This document shows, one piece after another, positions 9,555 through 17,961 of a stretch of DNA of 64,000 nucleotides (within the stretch, counting starts at the first letter, position 1; each line of letters begins with the position of its first letter). The DNA is from Sutcliffiella horikoshii. Its GTDB lineage: Bacteria > Bacillota > Bacilli > Bacillales > Bacillaceae_I. The DNA is taken from positions 3,824,001 to 3,888,000 of the forward strand of contig NZ_CP082918.1 in assembly GCF_019931755.1 (NCBI RefSeq). The letters run 5' to 3'. The position numbers were made by a program, and so were the translations under genes. The notes beneath the pieces are model-generated. The model was not told the DNA's origin. It saw nothing but the letters and a program-made list of their open reading frames with translations, and did no database searches.

Positions 9555-10891
9555 CAATGATAACGTTTAGCGCCAAGATATCTTGGGTAAAAGTAACTAT
9601 TGGACATTTCATCAATTGTCACACCAATATTAGATCCAGCTGATTTGGCATGGATGAATTTGTTATCCCCGATATAAATGCCCGCATGGGAAGCTCCATT
9701 GTAGCTTGGGTCTGTTTTGAAAAATACAATGTCTCCAACCTCTAGCTTGGAAACCGATTTACCACCAGCATATAGGTCCCGTGTAGTTCTAGGTGTACTA
9801 ATTCCATGTTTCTCAAACACGAATTTAATATAGCCACTGCAATCAAAGCCAGATGGTGTAGTGCCTCCATATTGATAAGGAGTACCTAAGTACTGTTTAG
9901 CAGTGTTCACAAGGGCATCCGTGTTGAAACCAAGAACACTTTCCACATTCGAAGAAACCGCACTTGTCCCACCAATAATGGAAGCTTGAGAAGAGCTTAC
10001 AGAATTTAAAACAGTCTGAACAGGTGAAGGAACCTTGTCCTTTTGAACCAATACAAGGGATGAATTTTTCTTTGCAGCTAAGACAGAACCTGTTAATGCA
10101 TCTGCATAACTTTGACCTGTTGCCACATATACATTTTCCCCAAACTTAACGTTAAGACCATTGACTACTTTAGATACAGTGTCATATCGATCTTTTCCAG
10201 AATACCTTTTCGCATTTGGTACATCTTTCATAATCTTGTCTGAGATTACGCCTGTTCCACCAACCACAATTGTATTTTTATACTTAGAAAGTACCTTTTT
10301 GGTTGCAGGAGGCAAAGAATCTGTCTTCGTTAACAAAATAGGATAGCCTTTTCTAGCTGCATGCGACGCAATTGCTAAGCTATCAGGGAAATTTTTCCCA
10401 TAAACCAGTACTGCAGTATCCGTCTGGCCGGCCAACTTCTCTGCAATTTTAACAGATGTTGAATACCTGTCCGTGCCGCTAATTCTTTCTATATTTGTAA
10501 TGCCAATCTTTTTCAACTGAGTTTCTACATTTGCAGTCACTACACTTGTTCCACCAAGGATGATGACATGTTTAGCCTTTAATCTTGTTATTTCATTCTT
10601 TGTTTCACTAGGAAGAGAACTATTTTGTGTTAATAAGATAGGTGCATTCAGTGAATAGGCAAGCGGTGTACCGGTCAGAGCATCAGGAAATTGATTTCCG
10701 GCTGCGATAATAACCGTATTAGAGCTTGTCCAACCTTTCTTAGAAACCGCCACTGCAGTTTCATATCTATTTTCCCCATTGATTCTATCAACATTAAAAC
10801 TGTTTGCATAATTAACGGAAGGCAAAGTGACAATAACGACCATACCAAGAACAAGAGCGACTATGTATCGTTTCCATGCTGAAGTCTTCAT
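9554..10891 (-). CDS. CWB2 repeat protein with C-terminal NlpC/P60 endopeptidase domain
   Basis: Secreted cell-wall hydrolase, 445 aa. A signal peptide (1-29) is followed by three CWB2 repeats (about 33-320; RINGENRYETA, RISGTDRYSTS, RYSGKDRYDTV) and an NlpC/P60 cysteine peptidase domain (about 325-445). The catalytic set is visible: Cys351 in FDCSGY, His402 in ASHAGIYIG, and His414 in FIHAKS as the third residue. Such domains cleave peptide stem bonds, typically gamma-D-Glu to diamino acid. ATG start with a GGGGG ribosome binding site. It is the only complete CWB2 gene in the window that starts with ATG and has a normal signal peptide. Monocistronic, with its own terminator. Confidence 0.92.
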   Translation of the reverse strand: MKTSAWKRYIVALVLGMVVIVTLPSVNYANSFNVDRINGENRYETAVAVSKKGWTSSNTVIIAAGNQFPDALTGTPLAYSLNAPILLTQNSSLPSETKNEITRLKAKHVIILGGTSVVTANVETQLKKIGITNIERISGTDRYSTSVKIAEKLAGQTDTAVLVYGKNFPDSLAIASHAARKGYPILLTKTDSLPPATKKVLSKYKNTIVVGGTGVISDKIMKDVPNAKRYSGKDRYDTVSKVVNGLNVKFGENVYVATGQSYADALTGSVLAAKKNSSLVLVQKDKVPSPVQTVLNSVSSSQASIIGGTSAVSSNVESVLGFNTDALVNTAKQYLGTPYQYGGTTPSGFDCSGYIKFVFEKHGISTPRTTRDLYAGGKSVSKLEVGDIVFFKTDPSYNGASHAGIYIGDNKFIHAKSAGSNIGVTIDEMSNSYFYPRYLGAKRYH

Positions 10892-10979
10892 TTTTTCCCC
10901 CTAAATCTACATATTATTACATAATTTACTTACTCATTATAACACTAGTAAAATAGTCCGAATATTAAAATTCAGTAAC

Positions 10980-11017
10980 AAAAAAGCGCTTAAATGTAAT
11001 ATTATAGACGCTTTTTT
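10980..11017 (-). terminator. Terminator downstream of the CWB2 relic
   Basis: AAAAAAGCG / CGCTTTTTT stem with a 20-base loop, directly after the stop of the decayed CWB2 gene. It shows that a normal transcription unit once ended here. Confidence 0.75.
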
Positions 11018-11025
11018 GGCCAAGA

Positions 11026-11300
11026 CTATTTAACTAGATTAATAACGGTATCTGTTCGTACAGCAGAAGTACCACCCCAGAACAGATATACTGGAAAAAT
11101 CTCTAGCACGTGCCAACTGCAACGTTTCTGTTGGTAAGTATGTTGGATTCACAAGTAGAAGTGGTGCATTCCTTTTAGCAGCCAATACTGATCCAGTCAA
11201 TGCATCTGGAATATAGGTCTTTTCAGTCAATAAAATCGGGCTGCCGTTTCAAAACGGCTAGCCCCTTCAATTCTTTTTACCTCTATCCCCATATTAAGGA
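11026..11300 (-). pseudogene. Decayed remnant of a CWB2 repeat gene
   Basis: Reading leftwards, fragments of one CWB2 block can be recognised: GIEVKRIEGASRFETAA, then NGSPILLTEK, then YIPDALTGSVLAAKRNAPLL, then a stretch ending SISVLGGTSAV and DTVINLVK before a TAG stop at 11026. Between the first and second pieces and between the second and third, sections of the repeat are missing, so at least two internal deletions have occurred. In addition, the run gttctgggg has one more G than the frame needs, so LGGTSAV lies in another frame from what precedes it. No signal peptide or start survives. It is flanked on the left by its own terminator. Confidence 0.82.
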
Positions 11301-11442
11301 CACCGGTTTCCCCTTTTATTAATTCTATAAAAGTTGTGAAATGAATGTTACAAATCTAGTATTTGGGGAATAAAGTAAAGTAGGAATATTACTAGAGTGG
11401 CATACATATGTTGAGAATAGAAGAATAAAGGGGAGGTTTCTA

Positions 11443-11808
11443 ATGGAATTTACAAAACGGTTTCTACCTGCACTAAAGCTTAAACGACCAAAGTTAAACA
11501 TGGCCTTTGAAAGAGAAAATTTCTCGGCTTTTTTTGAAACATATTGGATACAAATGATTATAGTGTCTTGCCTTTCCAGCGTTGCACTGGGACTGCCAGC
11601 ATACATCATTAAATTTGCCTTCACCGAAGGGATCTTTACCTTTTATTTGCTTGCTCTATTACTCTCCCTCCCATGGTTTTTAGTTCCGATACTATTTGTT
11701 TTGTATTATGTGAAAGACATTACTATCGCCAAAAAGGCGGCCGTCACTACTGGTGGAATATTACTTTTAACTTTCACTATTTGGATTATTGCACTTTTTC
11801 AATTATAA
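11443..11808 (+). CDS. Small hypothetical membrane protein
   Basis: A 121-aa protein with a strong ribosome binding site (AAAGGGGAGG) before ATG. A positively charged N-terminus of about 35 residues is followed by three hydrophobic segments (about 37-55, 65-85 and 97-118), the last close to the C-terminus. I do not recognise a family. It is the only rightward gene in this CWB2 stretch and has its own terminator. It could be a membrane helper for the surface proteins around it, but nothing in the sequence shows this. Confidence 0.7.
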   Translation: MEFTKRFLPALKLKRPKLNMAFERENFSAFFETYWIQMIIVSCLSSVALGLPAYIIKFAFTEGIFTFYLLALLLSLPWFLVPILFVLYYVKDITIAKKAAVTTGGILLLTFTIWIIALFQL

Positions 11809-11824
11809 AAACTCATGAAACCAG

Positions 11825-11862
11825 TAATCCCCACTCCGGTTTTAGGAAGTGGGGATTATTGT
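11825..11862. terminator. Terminator between convergent genes
   Basis: Perfect 11-bp stem TAATCCCCACT / AGTGGGGATTA with a 12-base loop, followed by TTGTTATTT on the plus strand. Mainly for the small membrane protein gene. Confidence 0.75.
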
Positions 11863-13712
11863 TATTTAAGGATAAGTCTGCTCAATACATCATTATTGAC
11901 TGCAGAGTCTCCTCCTAGTACATGGAAAGTATCAATGTTGTGTTTAGCAATGAGATTTGTGGTTTCTATGCTCTCTTGGTTTTGCGTATTTCCAATTAGC
12001 AAGATTGCTGCATTCTCCTTAGCTGCTAAAACAGAGCCGGTCAATGCATCAGCAAAGCTCTTTCCTGTTGCAACATAAAGCATATCTGTTGGCATGTTAA
12101 GTTCTTCAATGATCGCAACAGATGTAGCATAACGATCCTTACCGGCAATTCTATCAGCTTTAGGTAAGGCATCAAATGCTTTTTTACTTACTACATTATC
12201 TCCACCTACTACAATGGTTGAAGTAACCTTATTGTTCTTAATGGTATTAGCCACAATGGAATTTAAAGGTTCGCTTCCTCCACCTTTTGTTAACAAAATA
12301 GGGATGCCACTTTTGGCGGCATATGGTGCAATGGCAAGAGCATCTGGAAAGTTGCTGCCACTAGCTACAACTGCTTTAGAAGTAACACCTAGTTCTTTCG
12401 CAATAAGGGCAGATGTTTCATAACGGTCTTTTCCAGCAATTCGTTTAACTGTCAAGTTCATATTTTTTAGAGTAGATTGAACCTCAGAAGATACGGCACT
12501 TTCTCCACCTAAGATGATTGCCTTTGTTGCCCCTAACTCTTTTATTTTTGCTTTAGTAGATTCATTTAATTTGAATTGTTTATGGGAAGTTAGCAAGATT
12601 GGTGCATTTAGCTTGTACGCTAAAGGTGCACCAGATAAGGCATCTGGGAAATTGCTGCCGTTTGCAATAATTACCGTATCCGCTTTATTCCCCCATCCTT
12701 CTTCCGAAATCTTGGCAGCAGTTTTATATCTATCCGTTCCTGAGATTCTTTTTCCCAATGGCTTTAAATATGACGAGGCCAGATGACCTGTCCATTCATT
12801 CTTCATCGCTCCGTTGGAAGCCAAATACCATCCAAAATGATTATAGGAACCTTCTTCATTACTTTTAGGCGTTTCATCGGTTTTGAACATACTTTCTATT
12901 GTTAAAACACCTGGGTTAAAATAATCTTGAGTTTGTTTAACCGTACTTGGTTCCGATCTTCTTCTAACCTTTTCATCCACTCTAACTAAATCGTCAGGTC
13001 CAAACAAGTGAGTAGTATGTGACAACGGTCCGTAAATAGTGTACATTTTCTTTTTAAAGTTAACTATTTCTTTTCCACCTGAATTTTTTACATACTCTAA
13101 ATCCTCAGGTTTGATCTGATCCAGTGTCCGATTTAGATTTAATCCAGGGTTACCGTCTTCCAAAACCGTAAAAACACGATCTTGATAAGACTCCATGTTT
13201 CTTTGCCCCTTTTTATCTTCATCATTTAGAATGAGTGGGCTATTCTTAGGTACAATACCGTTATAAGCCATCAACGCGAAATACCAGTTCTCAATATAAT
13301 TACGGTTTCTATCATTAAGTGTTGGAATTCCCTTCCCACTGAATCTCTCAAACTTGTCATTGAGAATCATCACACCTTTTTCGATATTATATTGAATGTC
13401 GGAAACTAATCTATTATGATCAAGTTTATACTCCCCTTCAGGATCTGTGACTTGCATAATGCCAATTCCACCATCTTCAGATATAAGAGCTTTATCTCCC
13501 ACGCAGTGAACCCAACCTCCTGCTTCTACAAAGGCAATGGCTTTAACAATTTCCGCGGGTACGTCTTGTTTATGTGCCTCTTCTGTCAACAAACGGTCAA
13601 TCTCTATTAACGAAGACGGTTGTTTACACCCCGTATTTTCTTGCGCACTAATGGATTGTGGCAATAGTAATGCAAATACCACTAACATTACTAACACTTT
13701 CATTTTTTTCAC
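11862..13712 (-). CDS. Transglycosylase-like (SLT fold) wall protein with SH3-like region and three CWB2 repeats
   Basis: Secreted protein, 616 aa. Signal peptide ends near SISA-QE (23/24). Residues about 35-200 resemble soluble lytic transglycosylases: AEIVKAIAFVEAGGW with the probable catalytic Glu63, GGIGIMQVTD and NWYFALMAYNG. A divergent SH3-like section (about 230-318) ends SSYLKPLGKRISG. Three CWB2 repeats fill about 320-616. It would cleave the glycan strand and hold itself on the wall by CWB2. The usual Ser after the catalytic Glu is Ala here, and the loop is one residue longer than in its sister at 13867-16053, so activity may differ. GTG start at 13712 with an AAGGGGGAT ribosome binding site; ATG at 13703 is possible. 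Confidence 0.85.
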   Translation of the reverse strand: MKKMKVLVMLVVFALLLPQSISAQENTGCKQPSSLIEIDRLLTEEAHKQDVPAEIVKAIAFVEAGGWVHCVGDKALISEDGGIGIMQVTDPEGEYKLDHNRLVSDIQYNIEKGVMILNDKFERFSGKGIPTLNDRNRNYIENWYFALMAYNGIVPKNSPLILNDEDKKGQRNMESYQDRVFTVLEDGNPGLNLNRTLDQIKPEDLEYVKNSGGKEIVNFKKKMYTIYGPLSHTTHLFGPDDLVRVDEKVRRRSEPSTVKQTQDYFNPGVLTIESMFKTDETPKSNEEGSYNHFGWYLASNGAMKNEWTGHLASSYLKPLGKRISGTDRYKTAAKISEEGWGNKADTVIIANGSNFPDALSGAPLAYKLNAPILLTSHKQFKLNESTKAKIKELGATKAIILGGESAVSSEVQSTLKNMNLTVKRIAGKDRYETSALIAKELGVTSKAVVASGSNFPDALAIAPYAAKSGIPILLTKGGGSEPLNSIVANTIKNNKVTSTIVVGGDNVVSKKAFDALPKADRIAGKDRYATSVAIIEELNMPTDMLYVATGKSFADALTGSVLAAKENAAILLIGNTQNQESIETTNLIAKHNIDTFHVLGGDSAVNNDVLSRLILK

Positions 13713-13828
13713 TTGTTAATATCCCCCTTAAGTTTCAGTTCGTCCTTTTCTATGATAACAAGATCAAAAGATAAAAACACTAATTATTACCATAAAAGTA
13801 AAATAGATTAATAGATTTACATAAAAAT

Positions 13829-13854
13829 GGAGAATCCTTTTTAAAAGATTCTCC
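13829..13854 (-). terminator. Terminator after the SLT-CWB2-CAP gene
   Basis: Perfect GGAGAATC / GATTCTCC stem with a 10-base loop, then ATTTTTAT on the minus strand. Confidence 0.75.
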
Positions 13855-13866
13855 AAGATTTATCTA

Positions 13867-16053
13867 TCATTTTCCAATAAACATCTGGGTCCAATGCTTA
13901 GACTCTTTTTCATACCCTACACCAATATGCGTTATATCAGGGTTTAATATATTCGCTCTGTGACCCTCAGAGTTCATCCAAGCATTAACAACTTGTTCAG
14001 GAGTCAAGTGACCCCTTGCGATATTCTCTGAAGCACTAGTGTACTCAATTTTGAAATGATTCATCATCTCGAATGGAGTACCGTAAACAGGACTTGTATG
14101 GTTAAAGTATCCATTAACTTTCATATCTAGCGATTTTTCTCTTGCTACCAAGCTTAATTGGACATGGGTATAAAGTGGATTAACACCATATTTTATTCGC
14201 TCCGCATTAACCAATTCAATTACTTTTCTTTCTTCTTCACTTAATACAGCAGTATTGTAAACACCTTTACTAGCTTTAAAGAGTAAGTTTAGAGCTTTAT
14301 CATTTACCGCACTTCTGCCACCAAGTACTTGGAAGTTAGAAAGATTCCTACCACTCACCAGCTCAGAAACGACTGGTCTTTCTTTATCATCAACCAGTAA
14401 AATGGACGTTCCTTTTTTCGCTGCAAGGACAGAACCTGTTAAAGCATCAGCAAATGAGCGACCTGTAGCTGTATAGATATTTTCAGTCGGAAGGTCGAGC
14501 TCTTTTATAATTTCAACAGATGTAGCATAACGGTCTTTACCAGAAATACGTTTCCCTCCTGGTAATTCTTCCAACACCGCATCAGTCACTGCAGAGGTGC
14601 CTCCTGCTACAATAGTTTGTCTAATCTCTTTATCTTTCAATAATTTTGCTGTTGGCTCATTGATAGTTTCAGATTTTTCTTTGATTAATAGTATTGGGTA
14701 GCCGTTTTTCGCTGCATAAGGAGCAATAGCAAGTGCATCTGGAAAATTTGACCCGTTAGCAATTACTGCTTTCTCAGGTGCGCCTCCCAAGCGTTCTGCT
14801 ATCTTAACAGCTGTTTCATAACGGCTTGCACCACTTATTCGTTCCACTTCAACACTTTTGTTCATCTCAATGCTCTTCTTCACATCATCACTGACTGCAC
14901 CCGTGCCGCCTAATATGATTACCTTCCTTGCACCAAGCTCCTCAATCATATTCTTTGTCTGCTCTGGAAGACTGTCTTTTTTAGTTAAAAGAATTGGAGC
15001 ATCTAGTTTATACGCTAGAGGTGCACCTGCCAAAGCATCTGGGAAGTTCTGACCACTTGCAATGATAACTGTCTCAGCTGTTTCCCAGCCTTCACGTGCT
15101 ATTTCATTAGCTGTAGAATATCTATCTGGACCAGATATTCTTTTACCGAAAGAAGTTAAATAAGAAGAAGCGACATAGCCATTCTTCTCAATGCTTTCTA
15201 GTTCGCTAGATACAGGATACCAAACAAAATGATTAAAATTTCTTTTGTATGCAGCCGTATCATAGATAAACGAGTCTTCAATCATGACTACTTCCTGATT
15301 AATTTTCCCAAGACTTGTCCCTGTAGCCCCAGGGATATTTCTAATGTTAACTTCCTCCGTTGCTACAACAAGTTCCTTTGGCTGAAACTTATGCTTTGTT
15401 TTATGTACAATCCCTTCTTGTGTATAAGCCATTTTATTAAACGATAATGATCCGTTTTCACCATAATTTAGATGGGATAATTCTACCGTTTCTAAAGCAA
15501 CATTTATATTCAGATCCGAACTTTTCCCAATACGTTGGAAAACACGATCTTGATAAGATTCAAAATTTCTTTCCCCAGTAGCTCTTATTAGTGGACTATT
15601 TACTTGTTTAATCCCGTTATATGCCATTACCGCAAAATACCAATTTTCAATAGTATCGCGGTCTCCATCATTTAGCACTGGAATATTAATGCCGCTATAA
15701 CCGTATTTTTCATTTAGAATACTAACCCCAACTTGTATGTTGTATTCTATGTCATACTTTAATCTCTCTTCATCATACTCATTGGAGTGGTCCGTTATTT
15801 GCATTATCCCTATGCCATTATCTGGAGCAACCAAAGGTTCTCCATCTTTACACTGCACCCACCCTGATTCTTCAAACGCAATTGCTTTAACTATTTCTGC
15901 TGGGATTTCTTGAGACAAGGCTTCTTTTGTTAGCAATAAATCAATCTCCTCATATGGAGGTTGCATACATAGATTGTTCTCTTGTGCATTAATAGATTGA
16001 GGTAATACTAAAGTAAATACCATAAATAATGTTAATAACTTAATTCTCTTCAA
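13867..16053 (-). CDS. Transglycosylase-like wall protein with SH3 region, three CWB2 repeats and C-terminal CAP domain
   Basis: Sister of the 616-aa protein encoded just downstream. Signal peptide 1-23, SLT-like domain about 35-200 with the standard catalytic motif FEESGW (Glu62-Ser63), then an SH3-like segment (EVNIRNIPGATGTSLGKI) at about 240-300. Three CWB2 repeats follow (about 308-598), then a CAP/SCP domain (YkwD type) over the last 125 residues with FNHTSP, ASENIARG and NAWMNSEGHRANIL. Over SLT to CWB2 the two proteins align end to end, so this is a tandem duplication in which one copy gained or the other lost the CAP module. CAP function in bacteria is mostly unknown. TTG start at 16053 with GGGGG eight bases upstream. 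Confidence 0.88.
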   Translation of the reverse strand: MKRIKLLTLFMVFTLVLPQSINAQENNLCMQPPYEEIDLLLTKEALSQEIPAEIVKAIAFEESGWVQCKDGEPLVAPDNGIGIMQITDHSNEYDEERLKYDIEYNIQVGVSILNEKYGYSGINIPVLNDGDRDTIENWYFAVMAYNGIKQVNSPLIRATGERNFESYQDRVFQRIGKSSDLNINVALETVELSHLNYGENGSLSFNKMAYTQEGIVHKTKHKFQPKELVVATEEVNIRNIPGATGTSLGKINQEVVMIEDSFIYDTAAYKRNFNHFVWYPVSSELESIEKNGYVASSYLTSFGKRISGPDRYSTANEIAREGWETAETVIIASGQNFPDALAGAPLAYKLDAPILLTKKDSLPEQTKNMIEELGARKVIILGGTGAVSDDVKKSIEMNKSVEVERISGASRYETAVKIAERLGGAPEKAVIANGSNFPDALAIAPYAAKNGYPILLIKEKSETINEPTAKLLKDKEIRQTIVAGGTSAVTDAVLEELPGGKRISGKDRYATSVEIIKELDLPTENIYTATGRSFADALTGSVLAAKKGTSILLVDDKERPVVSELVSGRNLSNFQVLGGRSAVNDKALNLLFKASKGVYNTAVLSEEERKVIELVNAERIKYGVNPLYTHVQLSLVAREKSLDMKVNGYFNHTSPVYGTPFEMMNHFKIEYTSASENIARGHLTPEQVVNAWMNSEGHRANILNPDITHIGVGYEKESKHWTQMFIGK

Positions 16054-16118
16054 AAAATCAGCCCCCTTATTTGCTATTTCAATTCTATCGATTTCTAAAA
16101 ATATTGGTGAAATTCCCT

Positions 16119-16886
16119 TTATTCAGCAATAAAATACTCTATTATAAAATCAGCCCAAATGCTTTGCCCTTTAGCATTAGGGAATGTGCCTTGGAGAAAT
16201 GATTTGATATTTTCAGAAGATGTGTCTGGCCAAACCTCCCAATGGTTAAAATACTCGATATTATTTTGCATCGCGTACTCTTCCAATGCGTTAACTTGTT
16301 CCATATATGTCTCTGGTTCATATATAGGATTTGGTGGCTGTATTATCACATATGCTTCATTGTTAATCTTCTTAACTGAATCGATAATCATCTCTAAATT
16401 TCCCAGTGTATCTTCCATTTTAACAAAACCGTTATCATTCAATAGTAAGGGCTCTATAATTAATACATCAGGGCTGACAGCAGCTATCTCATCGTGACCT
16501 TTTGTCTCAATTAAATGATTGGTAGTTATCTTTTCAAAGTTCATTATTTCAATATCAAAAGTATGTACACCATAGTTCTCTTCTAGCGCATTTTTCACCT
16601 GTAATGGCCAAGGCGAATTGTTGGAATCACTATTCATAATTGCGTCAGAACCAACAATTAACAGTTTGATAGTTTCTTCAGAATCCATTTTTTTCTTTAT
16701 ACTATTTTTTAATTCATCATCCATATTTCTTGTTAAATCTAGTAGATTGTTGTCTTCCACCTCCATTGGTTGGTCTTGACTTGTAACTTTTCCCGCCTGT
16801 GCAATTTTATTATCATACTGCACCTTACCTAAAAATATTAAAGATATTGCTACCGTACATAATAGTATAATGATAATATTTTTCAT
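16119..16886 (-). CDS. Membrane-anchored SGNH/GDSL-hydrolase-like protein
   Basis: A 255-aa protein with an N-terminal transmembrane anchor (about 4-22) and an external domain built like SGNH hydrolases, which commonly remove or transfer O-acetyl groups on surface polysaccharides. Block I reads LLIVGSDAIMN, so GSD stands where GDS is usual. DVLIIEPLLLNDNG and VIIQPPNPIYEPETY follow the expected order. The C-terminal block FPNAKGQSIWADFI lacks the usual catalytic His. It could be inactive, use other residues, or be a binding protein. A paralogue lies at 18934-19737. It ends 65 bases before the SLT-CAP gene on the same strand. Confidence 0.75.
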   Translation of the reverse strand: MKNIIIILLCTVAISLIFLGKVQYDNKIAQAGKVTSQDQPMEVEDNNLLDLTRNMDDELKNSIKKKMDSEETIKLLIVGSDAIMNSDSNNSPWPLQVKNALEENYGVHTFDIEIMNFEKITTNHLIETKGHDEIAAVSPDVLIIEPLLLNDNGFVKMEDTLGNLEMIIDSVKKINNEAYVIIQPPNPIYEPETYMEQVNALEEYAMQNNIEYFNHWEVWPDTSSENIKSFLQGTFPNAKGQSIWADFIIEYFIAE

Positions 16887-16933
16887 CTTTTTACACTCCT
16901 ATAAAGAATCTACTACAATTATATACATATTCT

Positions 16934-16955
16934 TTGTAAACTAATAGATTTACAA
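16934..16955. promoter_or_regulatory. Inverted repeat in a divergent promoter region
   Basis: TTGTAAA, 8 bases, TTTACAA: a perfect 7-bp inverted repeat between the SGNH gene (leftward) and the PEPK gene (rightward). Possible operator; the half-site recurs at 40536-40554. Confidence 0.3.
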
Positions 16956-17026
16956 GCAATATTTTACAAAATATGATAAAATAAGTTTAAATAACAAGAT
17001 TTATATAAAAATATTAGGAGGGAATT

Positions 17027-17797
17027 ATGGTAAAGTCTCGCGTTGCTTTATTATCCACTCTTGCTTTTTCTACAATAGTATTAGGATTTGGATCTTTATC
17101 CTATGGAGAAGTTAAAAGCAATTACATATCAAATCAAAAAGAGAAATTTATATACTTAAATACAGATCCGATTATAGATCCAATTACGCCAGAACCTGAA
17201 CCTGAACCTGAACCTGTGCCAGAACCTGAACCGAAACCAGATCCTAAGCCGGAACCAAAACCTGAGCCCAAGCCGGAACCAAAACCTGAGCCTAAGCCAG
17301 AACCGAAACCTGAGCCTAAGCCAGAACCAAAACCTGAGCCTAAGCCAGAACCAAAACCTGAGCCCAAGCCGGAACCAAAACCTGAGCCTAAGCCAGAATC
17401 GAAACCTGAACCTGTCCTAGAACCTGAATCAGAACCTGAGGAAATTATGGATTCGGTAGAAACTGAAGAGGAAAATATAGAAGTTTTAGCCACACCTTTG
17501 TCCAAGGATTTTCTTATTGAAACATATAAGGAAATGGAGTCAGATTTCTCAACACTAAATACATATATTTTCACGAACATAATTACTATACTCATAGAAA
17601 CAAACAACTACACTTCTGAGTCATCAAGTTCATTTTCAAATCTACCGTTAAATGATTTAGCTACCAAGCTATCTCTGCAACAAATTGAAGAATTGGAAGA
17701 GTTTCTGTTAACGGAAGAACTAAAAGAAATGGACACACTTCTAATTACTGAAAGATTAGAAGAAATTCATGAAAAAAAATTAAATCTCATCCAATAG
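17027..17797 (+). CDS. Secreted protein with a long PEPK proline-rich repeat
   Basis: A 256-aa protein of unknown function. An N-terminal signal peptide (about 1-27) is followed near residue 54 by about 84 residues made almost entirely of Pro-Glu and Lys-Pro pairs (units PEPK/PKPE). An acidic C-terminal part of about 115 residues is rich in Glu, Leu and Thr and predicted helical. No sorting signal, CWB2 or second membrane segment is visible. Proline-rich repeats of this kind act as stiff spacers through the wall in many Gram-positive surface proteins. Strong AGGAGG six bases before ATG. It lies between two SGNH-like paralogues and just before the LCP gene. Confidence 0.8.
   Translation: MVKSRVALLSTLAFSTIVLGFGSLSYGEVKSNYISNQKEKFIYLNTDPIIDPITPEPEPEPEPVPEPEPKPDPKPEPKPEPKPEPKPEPKPEPKPEPKPEPKPEPKPEPKPEPKPEPKPEPKPESKPEPVLEPESEPEEIMDSVETEEENIEVLATPLSKDFLIETYKEMESDFSTLNTYIFTNIITILIETNNYTSESSSSFSNLPLNDLATKLSLQQIEELEEFLLTEELKEMDTLLITERLEEIHEKKLNLIQ
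17189..17440 (+). repeat. Imperfect tandem repeat encoding PEPEPK units
   Basis: Tandem 12- and 24-base units such as CCTAAGCCAGAACCAAAACC repeat with scattered third-base changes. It is a coding repeat prone to length change, not a CRISPR array. Confidence 0.9.
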
Positions 17798-17815
17798 AAG
17801 AGTATCTTAAAGAGA

Positions 17816-17852
17816 AACCTCAACTTAACCATAAAAAGTTGAGGTTGTTTTG
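17816..17852 (+). terminator. Terminator after the PEPK protein gene
   Basis: Perfect 11-bp stem AACCTCAACTT / AAGTTGAGGTT with a 9-base loop, then GTTTTG. Confidence 0.85.
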
Positions 17853-17961
17853 TAATATAATAAATTTCATGAAGTACTTCCTTCAGATACAAGAAGTAAT
17901 TGTATAAACAATTGATAACACATATAATCAAAACTAGAATATAAAAAAGGAAGAGTGCAAA

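Noticed and set aside
17189..17440. Repeat region that looks like a CRISPR array
   Set aside because: Units are coding, in frame and continuous, with no unique spacers and no cas genes.
17134..17607. Open frame antisense to the PEPK gene giving a Gly-Ser repeat protein
   Set aside because: It is the mirror of the PEPK repeat with no ribosome binding site or signal peptide.
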